Below, piece by piece: positions 1 through 9,041 of a stretch of 64,000 nucleotides of DNA. Position 1 is the first letter of the stretch. Each line of letters begins with the position of its first letter. The stretch lies in NCBI RefSeq assembly GCF_004784465.1, contig NZ_SRRU01000005.1, forward strand, positions 62,001 through 126,000, written 5' to 3'. A program made the translations under genes and the position numbers. Source of the DNA: Streptomyces griseoluteus. Its GTDB lineage: Bacteria > Actinomycetota > Actinomycetes > Streptomycetales > Streptomycetaceae. The notes under the pieces are model-generated. The model was given only the letters and a program-made list of their open reading frames with translations, made no database searches and was not told where the DNA came from.

Positions 1-679
1 GCAGCAGGTCGGAGTACTTGGCGACCGGCGCGAACGCGGAGTCGGCCACCGTGACGATCGTCAGCCCGGCCTCCCTGGCGTACGCGAGGGTGTCCAGCAC
101 CTCGCGCGGGTGCCGGGGCAGGGCGAAGCAGAGCAGCGCGGACGCCCCGGCCCGTACGGCGGCGTCGATGCGGTCCTGCACCATCGAGCCGCCCTCGTCG
201 AGCAGCCGGACGTCGGGGTGGACCTTGGCGGCGAAGTAGGCGAAGCCGAACGCCTGCGGGGCGGCCGCGCGCAGACCCAGCACCAGCAGCGGGCGGGAGG
301 CGGCCAGGACCCGCCCCGCGCGCTCGACCGGGGCGGGGTCGGCGAGGAGTTCGGCGAGGTGGCGCAGGTTCTCGATCTCGGCCTCGACGGCCTGCTGGTA
401 CTCGTTGAACGCGCCGTTGTCCGCGGCAGGTTCGGCGGGTACGACCTCACGCAGATGGCGGCGGAGCGCCGGGTAGCCGTCGAAGCCGAGGGCGACCGCG
501 AACCGGGTGACGGAGGGCTGGCTGACCCCGGCCAGCTCGGCCAGCTCCACGCTGGACAGGAACGGCACGTCGGCGGCGCGGCGCACCATGCTGTGCGCGA
601 TCCGGCGCTGGGTGGGCGTGAGCCGGTGCCCCTCGAAGAGCGCCTGCAACCGGTTCGCTGGGCTGTCGCTCGCGCTCAT
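1..679 (-). CDS. RpiR/MurR-family transcriptional regulator (3' end outside window)
   Basis: The product reads MSASDSPANRFQALFEGH and continues to the window edge, so about 226 N-terminal residues are visible and the stop is missing. Residues about 8-85 form the HTH_6 domain typical of RpiR regulators, including LSSVELAELAGVSQPSVTRF as the helix-turn-helix. From about residue 115 the chain enters a SIS sugar-isomerase fold (RPLLVLGLRAAAPQAFGFAY, then LLCFALPRHPREVLDTLAYA). Family members bind sugar phosphates and control carbohydrate or amino-sugar genes; the ligand here cannot be told. The ATG at 677-679 is the only good start. The 147 bases upstream, before the MocR stop, contain an AT-rich TATAAAGGTAT stretch that may be its promoter. 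Confidence 0.9.
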   Translation of the reverse strand, partial: MSASDSPANRLQALFEGHRLTPTQRRIAHSMVRRAADVPFLSSVELAELAGVSQPSVTRFAVALGFDGYPALRRHLREVVPAEPAADNGAFNEYQQAVEAEIENLRHLAELLADPAPVERAGRVLAASRPLLVLGLRAAAPQAFGFAYFAAKVHPDVRLLDEGGSMVQDRIDAAVRAGASALLCFALPRHPREVLDTLAYAREAGLTIVTVADSAFAPVAKYSDLL

Positions 680-826
680 GCCGCGCTCCCCTCCAGATGT
701 CGTCGGGTCCTGGACGCCCCCGCGCGGAAAGTACGGAGGGTACAGCGCCGGGGCAGGGTCGGGCACCGTCGCCTATTCAGACGCGATAGCCCTTGCATAC
801 CTTTATACAGCGCGGCGGGCGGCCCG

Positions 827-2164
827 TCAGTCGGCCAGCAGATCCTCCGGCGCGGACCGGGCGATACCGGCCAGGGTGTCCAGGGCGGGGCCGAGCACGT
901 CGGCGGGCGGGGAGGCGAGGGCGAGCCGTACCGTGTGCGGGGCGCTGTCGCGGCGTACGGCGAAGGCGGCGGCCGGGGCGACGGCGATGCCGTGCCGCGC
1001 GGCGGCGGCGACGAAGGTGTCCGCGCGCCAGCCCTCGGGCAGCCGCCACCAGCAGTGGTAGGCGGCCGCGTCCCCGCGCACGTCGAACCCGTCGAGCCGC
1101 CGGGCCCTGCGCGCCTGCCGTTCGGCCGCGTCCCGCCGCTTGTCCGCCGCGAGCCTGTCGGCGGTGCCGTCGCGCTGCCAGCGGCGCATGACCTCCAGGG
1201 CGAAGCGCATCGGGGTCCAGCCGCCGGAGCGCAGCGAGGCGGCCAGGGCGTCGGTGCGGGCGGGGGGTGCCACAAGAAAGCCGAGGGTGAGGCCGGGGGC
1301 GACGCGCTTGGAGAGGCTGTCGACGAGCACGGTCCGGTCGGGCAACAGGGCCGCGAAGGGCGGGAGTTCGCCACGCAGGAAGCCCCAGACGGCGTCCTCG
1401 ACCACGGGGAGGTCCAGCCGGGTCAGCACCTCGGCGAGCGCGGCCAGCCGGGCGGGCGGGGCGGTGAGCGAGAGCGGGTTGTGCAGGGTCGGCTGCGTGT
1501 AGACGGCGTGCAGCGGAGCGCGCCGGTGGGCCTGCTCGACGGCGCCGGGGACGAGCCCCTCGTCGTCCATGGCGAGCGGTACGAGAGTGACGCCGAGCCG
1601 GGCGGCGACCGTGCGGATGACGGGGTACGTCAGCTCCTCCACGCCGAGCCGGCCGCCGGGCGGGACCAGGGCGGCCACGGCGGCGGAGACGGCCTGGCGG
1701 CCGTTCCCGGCGAAGAGCACCTGGCCGGGGTCGGGGTGCCAGCCGCCCCGGGCGAGCAGGTCGGCGGCGGCTTCGCGGGCGGCGGGGGTGCCGGCGGCGC
1801 CGACCGGGCGGAGGGCGTCACCGAGGATGTCGGGGCGGGTGAGCGGGGCGAGGCCCTCGGCGAGGAGGGCGGCATGGCCGGGGAGGGTGGAGTGGTTCAG
1901 CTCCAGATCGACTCGGGCGGCGGCCGGTTCGGTGAGGGCGGGGGCGGCGGCCTGGGCTCCGGCGCGGACGTACGTGCCCCGCCCGACCTCGCCGACGGTG
2001 AGGCCGCGGCGGGCGAGTTCACGGTAGACGCGGGTGGCGGTGGAGTCCGCGATGCCGTGCCGCCGGGCGAACGTGCGCTGCGGGGGCAGCCGGTCACCGG
2101 GGCGGAGGGCTCCGCTGCGGATCTCCGCGGCCACCGCGTCGGCCACGCTCCGGTAATCGCTCAC
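827..2164 (-). CDS. MocR-type GntR/aminotransferase regulator
   Basis: The N-terminal ~70 residues are a GntR winged helix (RSVADAVAAEIRSGALRPGD, then GIADSTATRVYRELARRGLT). The rest is a fold-type I PLP aminotransferase domain with the lysine motif DSLSKRVAPGLTLGF. This is the MocR/PdxR architecture, in which PLP or an amino-donor ligand controls DNA binding. I chose the GTG at 2162-2164 because GGGAGGGGG lies just upstream; an in-frame ATG at 2200 would add 12 residues of poor character and cover the palindrome. It is divergent from a LysE-type exporter, a common arrangement that suggests it regulates export of an amino acid or analogue. Confidence 0.93.
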   Translation of the reverse strand: MSDYRSVADAVAAEIRSGALRPGDRLPPQRTFARRHGIADSTATRVYRELARRGLTVGEVGRGTYVRAGAQAAAPALTEPAAARVDLELNHSTLPGHAALLAEGLAPLTRPDILGDALRPVGAAGTPAAREAAADLLARGGWHPDPGQVLFAGNGRQAVSAAVAALVPPGGRLGVEELTYPVIRTVAARLGVTLVPLAMDDEGLVPGAVEQAHRRAPLHAVYTQPTLHNPLSLTAPPARLAALAEVLTRLDLPVVEDAVWGFLRGELPPFAALLPDRTVLVDSLSKRVAPGLTLGFLVAPPARTDALAASLRSGGWTPMRFALEVMRRWQRDGTADRLAADKRRDAAERQARRARRLDGFDVRGDAAAYHCWWRLPEGWRADTFVAAAARHGIAVAPAAAFAVRRDSAPHTVRLALASPPADVLGPALDTLAGIARSAPEDLLAD

Positions 2165-2197
2165 TCCGGGCCCCCTCCCACGACATTGCCCCGAGAA

Positions 2198-2212
2198 CAA
2201 TAGCGGCTATTG
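2198..2212. promoter_or_regulatory. Perfect palindrome in the mocR/lysE divergent promoter
   Basis: CAATAGC-G-GCTATTG is a perfect 7-bp inverted repeat around one base, between the divergent mocR and lysE starts. Related pieces lie close by: ATTGCC at 2185-2190 on the left and GGCAATACC about 30 bp to the right. GntR-type proteins bind such sites, so this is probably the operator of the adjacent MocR protein. It is inferred from position and symmetry. Confidence 0.6.
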
Positions 2213-2278
2213 CACCGAGAGTTGACGGCTCATAGCCTCAAGGCAATACCGCTCACGCACCCAACGGGGGGACCTTCC

Positions 2279-2929
2279 ATGCTCATCGAGCCGAGCGCTG
2301 CCCTCGGAGTGACGGTGGTGGCCCTCGGGATGGTCCTCACACCGGGCCCGAACATGATCTACCTGGTCTCCCGCAGCATCACCCAGGGCAGACGCGCCGG
2401 GCTCATCTCCCTCGGCGGGGTCGCCCTCGGCTTCGTGGCCTACCTGCTGGCGGCCAACCTCGGCCTCTCGCTGCTCTTCCTCGCGGTGCCGGAACTGTAC
2501 GTGGCGGTGAAGCTGGCCGGCGCGGGATACCTCGCGTACCTGGCCTGGTCGGCGCTCCGGCCGGGCGGCGTCTCGGTCTTCGCCCCGCGCGAGGTGCCCC
2601 CCGACTCCCCGCGCCGGCTCTTCACGATGGGCCTGATGACGAACCTCCTCAACCCGAAGATCGCCATCATGTACCTGTCCCTGATCCCCCAGTTCGTCTC
2701 CCTGGACCGAGGCCACATCCTCACCCAGGGCCTCCTCCTGGGCACTTGCCAGATCGCGGTGAGCGTGGCGGTCAACCTCGCCATCGTCCTGGCCGCCGGC
2801 ACGATCGCCACGTTCCTGTCCCGCCGCCCGTCCTGGCTGAAGATCCAGCGGTACGCGATGGGGACGGTACTGGGGGCGCTGGCCCTCACCTTGGCGACGG
2901 ACACGTCGGGTCCGAGCGCCACGAGGTGA
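2279..2929 (+). CDS. LysE/RhtB-family amino acid exporter
   Basis: This 216-residue, highly hydrophobic protein begins MLIEPSAALGVTVVALGMVL. It carries the family signature TPGPNMIYLVSRSITQGRRAG near residues 21-41 and LLNPKIAIMYLSLIPQF in the middle, with five to six membrane segments. LysE/RhtB proteins export amino acids or homoserine-like compounds across the cytoplasmic membrane. The ATG at 2279 follows a GGGGGGA ribosome site; frames starting earlier lack one. Substrate is unknown. The divergent MocR regulator is its likely controller. Confidence 0.93.
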   Translation: MLIEPSAALGVTVVALGMVLTPGPNMIYLVSRSITQGRRAGLISLGGVALGFVAYLLAANLGLSLLFLAVPELYVAVKLAGAGYLAYLAWSALRPGGVSVFAPREVPPDSPRRLFTMGLMTNLLNPKIAIMYLSLIPQFVSLDRGHILTQGLLLGTCQIAVSVAVNLAIVLAAGTIATFLSRRPSWLKIQRYAMGTVLGALALTLATDTSGPSATR

Positions 2930-2960
2930 GGCCCCCGCGGAAAAGCCCTGTGAAAAACAT

Positions 2961-3017
2961 CCGCGGGGACCGCCGCACCCCCGGTGAAGGGGGGCGGGAC
3001 GACGGCGGTCCCCGCGG
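2961..3017 (+). terminator. Terminator-like hairpin after lysE
   Basis: A perfect 15-bp stem, CCGCGGGGACCGCCG at 2961-2975 with its complement at 3003-3017, follows the exporter stop by about 30 bases. There is no U-tract, as is usual in Streptomyces. Confidence 0.7.
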
Positions 3018-3121
3018 AGGACGCGGGTCGGGTCAGGCCCGTGCGCGTCCGAGGCGCCGTGGGAGGTCCGGGAGCCGCTCCGGAGGTTCCTGGGCGCCGT
3101 TCGGCGCCGGCCGGGGCGGGG

Positions 3122-3158
3122 AGCCTCCCCCAGTGCTCAATGCCTGGGAGGTACCCCC
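3122..3158. repeat. Hairpin-forming intergenic repeat element
   Basis: CCTCCCCCAG and CTGGGAGG flank a short TGCTCAATGC loop, followed by TACCCCC. This resembles a short imperfect inverted repeat that I recall being scattered between genes of many streptomycetes. It lies in the convergent gap between lysE and cbs (2930-3260), which holds no gene. The nearby AGCACGTGCT palindrome (about 3197-3206) is the only other structure I see there. Confidence 0.4.
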
Positions 3159-3260
3159 ACCGCCCTGCCGGCACCCACCACTGTGCCGGGCCCGTGTTAA
3201 GCACGTGCTGCGCGCACGTGACACGCTCGTGCCGGTTGGACCACGGCCCGGTCAAACGCG

Positions 3261-4652
3261 TTAGTGCAGCCCGCCCTTGGCCAGGAAGGACAGCAGGTCC
3301 TGGCGGCTGACGACGCCGGTCGGCTTGCCCTCGACCAGGACGATCGCCGCGTCGGCCGCGCCGAGCACGGACATCAGGTCGCCCACCGGCTCGCCGGAGC
3401 CGACCTGGGGCAGCGGGGCCGACATGTGCTTCTCCAGGGGGTCGCCGAGCGAGGCCCGCTGGGAGAACAGCGCGTCCAGCAACTCGCGCTCCACGACCGA
3501 GCCGACGACCTCGGCGGCCATCACGTCCGGGTGACCCGCGCCCGGCTTCACGACCGGCATCTGCGAGACGCCGTACTCGCGCAGCACCTCGATGGCCTGG
3601 CCGACCGTTTCCTCCGGGTGCATGTGGACCAGGGACGGGATGACGCCGCCGGCCTTGTCCTTGAGCACGTCGGCGACGCGGGCGCTGGGGCCCTCGTCCT
3701 CGAGGAAGCCGTAGTCGGCCATCCACTCGTCGTTGAAGATCTTCGACAGGTAGCCGCGGCCGCTGTCCGGGAGCAGGACGACGACCACGTCGTCCGGGCC
3801 GAGGTCCTCGGCGACGCGCAGCGCGGCGACGACCGCCATGCCGCAGGAGCCGCCCACCAGCAGGCCCTCCTCCTTGGCGAGGCGGCGGGTCATCTGGAAG
3901 GCGTCCTTGTCGGAGACCGGCACGATGCCGTCGGCCACGTTCCGGTCGTAGGCGGTGGGCCAGAAGTCCTCGCCGACGCCCTCGATCAGGTACGGGCGGC
4001 CCGAGCCGCCGGAGTAGACGGAGCCCTCCGGGTCGGCGCCGATGACCTTGACCTTGCCGCCGCTGGCGTCCTTCAGGTAGTTGCCGGTGCCGGAGATGGT
4101 GCCGCCGGTGCCGACGCCCGCCACGAAGTGGGTGATCTTCCCGTCCGTCTGCTCCCACAGCTCGGGGCCGGTCGAGTGATAGTGCGAGGCGGGGTTGTTC
4201 GGGTTGGAGTACTGGTCGGGCTTCCACGCGCCCGGCGTCTCACGGACCAGCCGGTCGGACACGTTGTAGTACGAGTCCGGGTGCTCGGGGTCCACGGCGG
4301 TGGGGCAGACCACGACCTCGGCACCGTACGCGCGCAGCACGTTGATCTTGTCCATGCTGACCTTGTCGGGGCACACGAAGATGCACTTGTACCCCTTCTG
4401 CTGCGCCACGATGGCGAGCCCGACACCGGTGTTGCCGCTGGTCGGCTCGACGATCGTGCCCCCGGGCTTCAGCTCCCCGCTCGCCTCCGCCGCCTCGATC
4501 ATGCGCAGCGCGATGCGGTCCTTCACGGAACCGCCGGGGTTGAAGTACTCCACCTTGGCCAGGACGGTGGCCTGGATGCCCTCGGTCACGTTGTTGAGCC
4601 TCACCAGCGGGGTGTTGCCGACGAGGCTGATCATCGAGTCGTGGAAATGCAC
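3261..4652 (-). CDS. cbs: Cystathionine beta-synthase
   Basis: This PLP enzyme condenses serine and homocysteine to cystathionine in the reverse transsulfuration route. Of 463 residues, about 1-320 are the fold-type II catalytic domain: PLP lysine K44 in NPGGSVKDR, the substrate loop TSGNTG, and the phosphate-binding GVGTGGTISGTGNY. The C-terminal ~130 residues form a tandem CBS (Bateman) pair, which separates it from the shorter O-acetylserine sulfhydrylases. No heme-binding N-terminal extension is present, as in other bacterial enzymes. It ends in TAA. The start ATG codes MHFHDSMISLVGNTPLVRL, matching the family N-terminus. It stands alone between convergent lysE and a divergent hydrolase. 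Confidence 0.96.
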   Translation of the reverse strand: MHFHDSMISLVGNTPLVRLNNVTEGIQATVLAKVEYFNPGGSVKDRIALRMIEAAEASGELKPGGTIVEPTSGNTGVGLAIVAQQKGYKCIFVCPDKVSMDKINVLRAYGAEVVVCPTAVDPEHPDSYYNVSDRLVRETPGAWKPDQYSNPNNPASHYHSTGPELWEQTDGKITHFVAGVGTGGTISGTGNYLKDASGGKVKVIGADPEGSVYSGGSGRPYLIEGVGEDFWPTAYDRNVADGIVPVSDKDAFQMTRRLAKEEGLLVGGSCGMAVVAALRVAEDLGPDDVVVVLLPDSGRGYLSKIFNDEWMADYGFLEDEGPSARVADVLKDKAGGVIPSLVHMHPEETVGQAIEVLREYGVSQMPVVKPGAGHPDVMAAEVVGSVVERELLDALFSQRASLGDPLEKHMSAPLPQVGSGEPVGDLMSVLGAADAAIVLVEGKPTGVVSRQDLLSFLAKGGLH

Positions 4653-4813
4653 CGTTGTCTCCGGTTGCTTGCAAAAAACTGTGGTCGTCGTGGTTGTGCC
4701 AGCCTACGGCCAGTGGGAGGGAATGCGGACGGGCCTTCACTCAGTGTGGAGATTGGCGCACATGCCGTACGGGGCAAGGAGTGGGTACGGCTACGAGGAG
4801 GTGGCGGCGACGC

Positions 4814-5833
4814 ATGACGAGCTTGTCGAGGGCGAGAGTGGCCCGGCGCATCGCGGCCGGGGCGGCGTACGGCGGGGGCGGGATCGGACTGGTGGGCGCG
4901 GCCGCCGTCGGACTGCTGCTGACGGAGATGCGGATGGCGCGGCGCCATGTGAACAACGGCGGCGCCACCGGCCGGGTACCCCTGGCGGACGGTGTGTACG
5001 GCGCGGGGTACGGGCGCTTCGGCGAGCCCCCGCTGCGGCTGGCGATGCTGGGCGACTCCACGGCCGCCGGACAGGGCGTTCACCGGGCGGGCCAGACACC
5101 GGGCGCGCTGCTGGCCTCGGGCCTGGCGGCGGTGGCGGAGCGGCCGGTGTCGCTGCGCAACGTCGCCCTGCCGGGCGCCACCTCGGACGACCTGGAACGT
5201 CAGGTGGCGCTGGTGCTGGCCGCCCCGATCACCGCGCCCGACATCTGCGTGATCATGATCGGCGCCAACGACGTCACCCGCCGCATCCCGCCCACCCGCT
5301 CGGTCCGGCACCTGTCGGCCGCGGTACGACGGCTGCGCTCGGCCGGTGCCGAGGTGGTCGTCGGCACCTGTCCCGACCTCGGCACCATCGAGCCGGTGCG
5401 GCAGCCGCTGCGCTGGCTGGCCCGGCGCGCCTCACGGCAGCTGGCGGCGGCGCAGACCATCGGGGCGGTGGAGCAGGGCGGCCGGACGGTGTCGCTGGGC
5501 GATCTGCTGGGCCCGGAGTTCGCCGCCAACCCCCGCGAGCTGTTCGGCCCGGACCACTACCACCCGTCGGCGGAGGGGTACGCGACGGCGGCGATGGCCG
5601 TACTGCCCACCCTCTGCGCGACGCTCGGCCTGTGGCCGGCCGAGGAGGAGGCGCCGGACGCCTCGCGCCGGGAGGGCTTCCTGCCGGTGGCCCGCGCGGC
5701 CGCCGAGGCGGCGTCGGAGGCGGGTACGGAGGTCGCGGCGGCGATGCCGACCGGCCCGCGCGGCCCGTGGGCGCTGCTCAAGCGGCGCCGGCGCCGCCGG
5801 GTGCGGGAGACAGAACCGGTCACACCGTCCTGA
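4814..5833 (+). CDS. SGNH/GDSL-type hydrolase, membrane-anchored
   Basis: This 339-residue protein has an N-terminal hydrophobic segment (about residues 13-37), which suggests export or membrane anchoring. An SGNH esterase domain follows: block I LAMLGDSTAAGQG with nucleophile S82, block III IGANDVT, and block V GPDHYHPSAEGY with D247 and H250. The arginine-rich C-terminus (KRRRRRRVRE) is unusual. The family hydrolyses lipid or acyl esters; the substrate is unknown. The ATG at 4814 lies about 12 bases after GAGGAGG; an in-frame start further upstream would give an implausible cysteine- and arginine-rich leader. Confidence 0.9.
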   Translation: MTSLSRARVARRIAAGAAYGGGGIGLVGAAAVGLLLTEMRMARRHVNNGGATGRVPLADGVYGAGYGRFGEPPLRLAMLGDSTAAGQGVHRAGQTPGALLASGLAAVAERPVSLRNVALPGATSDDLERQVALVLAAPITAPDICVIMIGANDVTRRIPPTRSVRHLSAAVRRLRSAGAEVVVGTCPDLGTIEPVRQPLRWLARRASRQLAAAQTIGAVEQGGRTVSLGDLLGPEFAANPRELFGPDHYHPSAEGYATAAMAVLPTLCATLGLWPAEEEAPDASRREGFLPVARAAAEAASEAGTEVAAAMPTGPRGPWALLKRRRRRRVRETEPVTPS

Positions 5834-5884
5834 AGGGCACACCGTCCTGACGGGAATGACGCCGGACGGGAATGACACTGGCCA

Positions 5885-5898
5885 AGCAAGCGCTTAGA
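5885..5898. promoter_or_regulatory. Operator-like partial palindrome upstream of the thiolase
   Basis: AGCAAGCGCTTAGA lies about 105 bp before the thiolase start and contains the palindrome AAGCGCTT. It resembles CAAG-N2-CTTG sites used by TetR-family regulators of lipid degradation, with one arm imperfect. A 14-base match of this kind could be chance. Confidence 0.3.
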
Positions 5899-6002
5899 CA
5901 ATTGCGGCCAGTGTCACACCGCCGCACCGGTGACCCGGACCATACGTACGGGTAACTTCCGACTCGGCCCTGCCCGAACTCCCGCAAGCCTCTGGAGCCG
6001 TG

Positions 6003-7223
6003 ATGCCCGAAGCCGTCATCGTGTCGACCGCCCGCTCCCCCATCGGCCGCGCCTTCAAGGGCTCCCTGAAGGACCTGCGCCCGGACGACCTCACCGCCAC
6101 GATCATCCAGGCGGCACTCGCCAAGGTCCCCGAGCTGGACCCGAAGGACATCGACGACCTGATGCTCGGCTGCGGCCTGCCCGGCGGCGAGCAGGGCAAC
6201 AACCTCGGCCGGATCGTGGCCGTGCAGATGGGCATGGACCACCTGCCGGGCTGCACGATCACCCGCTACTGCTCCTCCTCGCTGCAGACCTCCCGGATGG
6301 CGCTGCACGCCATCAAGGCGGGCGAGGGCGACGTCTTCATCTCCGCCGGCGTGGAGATGGTCTCCCGCTTCACCAAGGGCAACTCCGACAGCCTGCCGGA
6401 CACGCGCAACCCGTTCTTCGCCGAGGCCGAGGCCCGCACCGCGGCCGTCGCCGAGCAGGAGGGCACCACCTGGCACGACCCGCGCGAGGACGGCCTGGTC
6501 CCGGACGCGTACATCGCCATGGGCCAGACCGCCGAGAACCTGGCCCGGCTCAAGGGCATCACCCGCCGGGAGATGGACGAGTTCGGCGTCCGCTCGCAGA
6601 ACCTCGCCGAGGAAGCCATCAAGAACGGCTTCTGGGAGCGCGAGATCACCCCGGTCACGCTGCCCGACGGCACCGTGGTCGCCAAGGACGACGGCCCGCG
6701 CGCGGGCGTCAGCCTGGAGGGTGTCGAGGGCCTGAAGCCGGTGTTCCGCCCCGACGGCCTGGTCACCGCGGCCAACTGCTGCCCGCTGAACGACGGCGCC
6801 GCGGCCCTGGTCATCATGAGCGACACCAAGGCCCGCGAGCTGGGCCTGACCCCGCTCGCGCGCATCGTCTCCACCGGTGTCTCCGGCCTCTCCCCCGAGA
6901 TCATGGGCCTCGGCCCGGTCGAGGCGAGCAAGCAGGCGCTGAGCCGGGCCGGTCTCGGTGTCGGCGACATCGACCTGGTCGAGATCAACGAGGCGTTCGC
7001 CGCCCAGGTGATCCCCTCCTACCAGGAGCTGGGCATCGACCTGGACAAGCTGAACGTCAACGGCGGCGCCATCGCGGTCGGCCACCCCTTCGGCATGACC
7101 GGTGCCCGCATCACCGGCACGCTGATCAACTCCCTGCAGTTCCACGACAAGCAGTTCGGTCTGGAGACCATGTGCGTCGGCGGCGGCCAGGGCATGGCCA
7201 TGGTCATCGAGCGCCTCAGCTGA
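6003..7223 (+). CDS. Acetyl-CoA C-acyltransferase (thiolase)
   Basis: This 406-residue enzyme of the thiolase superfamily breaks or forms beta-ketoacyl-CoA in fatty acid degradation. All catalytic residues are visible: nucleophile C90 in [13 protein letters not shown]361 in [16 protein letters not shown], and C391 in [10 protein letters not shown], with the conserved NEAFAAQ before them. Length and order match degradative thiolases. GTG at 6000 and ATG at 6003 are adjacent possible starts; I chose ATG. It is a single-gene unit with its own strong terminator. The chain length it acts on cannot be read from the sequence. Confidence 0.95.
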   Translation: MPEAVIVSTARSPIGRAFKGSLKDLRPDDLTATIIQAALAKVPELDPKDIDDLMLGCGLPGGEQGNNLGRIVAVQMGMDHLPGCTITRYCSSSLQTSRMALHAIKAGEGDVFISAGVEMVSRFTKGNSDSLPDTRNPFFAEAEARTAAVAEQEGTTWHDPREDGLVPDAYIAMGQTAENLARLKGITRREMDEFGVRSQNLAEEAIKNGFWEREITPVTLPDGTVVAKDDGPRAGVSLEGVEGLKPVFRPDGLVTAANCCPLNDGAAALVIMSDTKARELGLTPLARIVSTGVSGLSPEIMGLGPVEASKQALSRAGLGVGDIDLVEINEAFAAQVIPSYQELGIDLDKLNVNGGAIAVGHPFGMTGARITGTLINSLQFHDKQFGLETMCVGGGQGMAMVIERLS

Positions 7224-7272
7224 GACCTCTCCTGATCGACCCTCGGTGACCGTCTCCGCACGGTCGGTCGCG

Positions 7273-7314
7273 AACGGCCCAGAACCCGGTAAAGCCCCCT
7301 GGTTCTGGGCCGTT
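7273..7314 (+). terminator. Strong intrinsic terminator after the thiolase
   Basis: A perfect 14-bp stem (AACGGCCCAGAACC, 7273-7286, with its complement at 7301-7314) is followed by TTTGT. This is one of the clearest canonical terminators in the window. Confidence 0.92.
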
Positions 7315-7443
7315 TTGTGATCCAATCTCCCCCAGGGTGTGACCTATCTCGCTCACTGGGGGATCGATGCAGGTCAATGCCGGGGCCCGAGTGACACCCG
7401 AGGCCGCCGGGGCCAAAAGCCTGTCCGTTTCGTGACGTTACGC

Positions 7444-7460
7444 ACTGACAGGCGGTCAGT
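7444..7460. promoter_or_regulatory. ACTGAC-N5-GTCAGT palindrome
   Basis: ACTGAC and GTCAGT form a perfect 6-bp inverted repeat with a 5-base centre, about 60 bp before the next gene. The size and form suit a TetR- or MarR-type dimer. No regulator gene is adjacent. Confidence 0.45.
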
Positions 7461-7518
7461 CCACCCTTCAAGCTGAGGTAGGAAGTCGGGGGTCGACTTT
7501 GAACCTGGGAGTACGTCA

Positions 7519-8301
7519 GTGAGCGCCATGTCCATCGCCCTGCTGCTCACCACGGCCGCCACGGGCGCCGTGGGCGTCGCCGTCCTGTGCACCGTGCTGC
7601 GGCTGCGCCGCCAGATCGCCGAGCTGCACACCCAGCTCGCCGCGAACCAGGCGGCCGAGATCCGCGCACTGCTGCCCGCGGCCCGCACCACCGCCGACGC
7701 GGAGGAGATACGCGAGGCCGTGGCAGCCGCGCTCGCCGAGGAGCGGGAGCGCGAGCTGGCCGAGGCCCGCGCCTTCTGGGCCGCGCAGGAGGTCCGCGAC
7801 CTCTCCGACGCGCCGCCCCCGCTGTACGGCCTGGACGCCGATACGTTCCTGCCCCGCCCGTCCGACTTCGCGGGCCTGGAGCCGGTGTCGGAGCCGGCCA
7901 CCGAGCCCGACGACTTCGCCGGCGACTCCCCCGAGCTGGCCGCGGCCCGCCGCCGCCACCCCTCGCACCCGGACTTCGTCCCCGTGCAGTCGCCGGTCGG
8001 CGACGAGGAGGACCGCGCCGTCACCATCCTGGAGCGGCTCTCCGCGGAGGGCACCGCCCTGGCCGACGTCCGCCCCGGCCCGCTGGGCACGCTCGACGTC
8101 TACGTCTTCGCCGACGGCACCACGCTGTGCATGACGCCGGGCCACCGCGAGACCGCGGAACGGCTGGCCGCCGCGCTCCAGGAGGGCGAGGCCCCCTGCC
8201 TGCTGGGCGGCTCGGGCATCTCCGGCGCCTTCACCCTGACCTTCGCCTGCGGCGAGGAGACGGTGTACGTCCTCGCCGACCGGGTCATCGCCTCGCTCTA
8301 G
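7519..8301 (+). CDS. Conserved hypothetical membrane-anchored protein
   Basis: I do not recognise this 260-residue protein as a named family. It starts [20 protein letters not shown] with one membrane segment (about 5-26). An acidic helical stretch rich in Glu, Arg and Ala (about 27-100) follows and may form a coiled coil, then a compact domain containing [20 protein letters not shown] and repeated Gly-rich beta-like strands to the end. The GTG at 7519 is chosen because GGGAG lies 6 bases upstream; the ATG three codons later is too far from it. It may be membrane-tethered on the cytoplasmic side. Confidence 0.75.
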   Translation: MSAMSIALLLTTAATGAVGVAVLCTVLRLRRQIAELHTQLAANQAAEIRALLPAARTTADAEEIREAVAAALAEERERELAEARAFWAAQEVRDLSDAPPPLYGLDADTFLPRPSDFAGLEPVSEPATEPDDFAGDSPELAAARRRHPSHPDFVPVQSPVGDEEDRAVTILERLSAEGTALADVRPGPLGTLDVYVFADGTTLCMTPGHRETAERLAAALQEGEAPCLLGGSGISGAFTLTFACGEETVYVLADRVIASL

Positions 8302-8327
8302 CCGGGCGCCCGAAGACGCCTCGCACC

Positions 8328-8639
8328 TCAGACACCGGCCCGCTTGCGGGCCTCCTCGACCAGCTCGACGGCTTCCGCGAGCTGGTCCTCGTCCTGGAGC
8401 GCGAGCGCCAGGTCGTGCCCGGCCACCGTGATCTGGTCGGCCGCCGCGAACATCCCGGCGTCCGGCATCTCCCGCGGCTCACTGCCCGGCTCCTCCAGCT
8501 CCTGCGCCCGCCGGGCCAGCTCGCGCGCCACCGCCAGCGCCTCGGCGGCCGCGCCGCGCTGCAGCCGGCTCTGCGGGGCGGCCCGCAGCCGGTCGGCGAA
8601 GAGTTCCACTGCTTTGGTCAGGGGCGTCGTATCCAGCAC
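8328..8639 (-). CDS. Small conserved hypothetical protein, helical
   Basis: This 103-residue Ala/Glu/Leu-rich protein begins MLDTTPLTKAVELFADRLRA. It is predicted to be all helical, with no membrane segment, cysteines or recognised motif. It converges with the preceding membrane protein and is divergent from the DUF4287 gene. Codon use is normal for the region, which supports a real gene. Function unknown. Confidence 0.65.
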   Translation of the reverse strand: MLDTTPLTKAVELFADRLRAAPQSRLQRGAAAEALAVARELARRAQELEEPGSEPREMPDAGMFAAADQITVAGHDLALALQDEDQLAEAVELVEEARKRAGV

Positions 8640-8737
8640 GGGCCGAGCGTAACGCGGGCACTGTTGCCAAGCGGCCCGTGCTCGGGCACGGTGACCTGAA
8701 GGACCGGCCTTATTTTCCCTTGTGTCCGGAGGCGCCG

Positions 8738-8968
8738 ATGTCCCAAGTCTTCTCCGAGGAGACCCACCGCAACCTGCTCGCCCGCATCCCGCACTGCACC
8801 GGCCGCGAAGTCACCGACTGGCTGCGCACCGTCGACGAGGGGCCGTCCCTCTTCCGCTTCGAGGACAAGGTCAACTGGCTCCGTCACGAGCACAACCTCG
8901 CGTACGGCCACGCCAAGGCGATCATCCACGAGTACGACCTGAGGAGGGCCGCGCGGAAGCTGGGCTGA
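8738..8968 (+). CDS. DUF4287 domain protein
   Basis: A 76-residue protein made of a single DUF4287 unit: TGREVTDWLRTVDEGPSLFR, then KVNWLRHEHNLAYGHAKAII. These small actinobacterial proteins are described only by this conserved domain, with a tryptophan and a conserved lysine/histidine-rich segment. The ATG is fixed by GGAGG five bases upstream. It is followed by a bidirectional hairpin. Confidence 0.85.
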   Translation: MSQVFSEETHRNLLARIPHCTGREVTDWLRTVDEGPSLFRFEDKVNWLRHEHNLAYGHAKAIIHEYDLRRAARKLG

Positions 8969-8990
8969 CCGGCCCGGCCCCGCACATGAC

Positions 8991-9026
8991 GGAGGGCCCC
9001 CGGCGCGTGTGCACCGGGGGCCCTCC
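8991..9026. terminator. Bidirectional terminator between DUF4287 and BI-1 genes
   Basis: A perfect 13-bp stem GGAGGGCCCCCGG at 8991-9003, with its complement at 9014-9026, lies between convergent stops. Confidence 0.8.
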
Positions 9027-9041
9027 GTCGCGCCGGGGGCG

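Noticed and set aside
5885..5898. Calling the thiolase upstream motif a certain KstR2 or FadR operator.
   Set aside because: One arm is imperfect and the motif is short; it is listed only as a low-confidence site.
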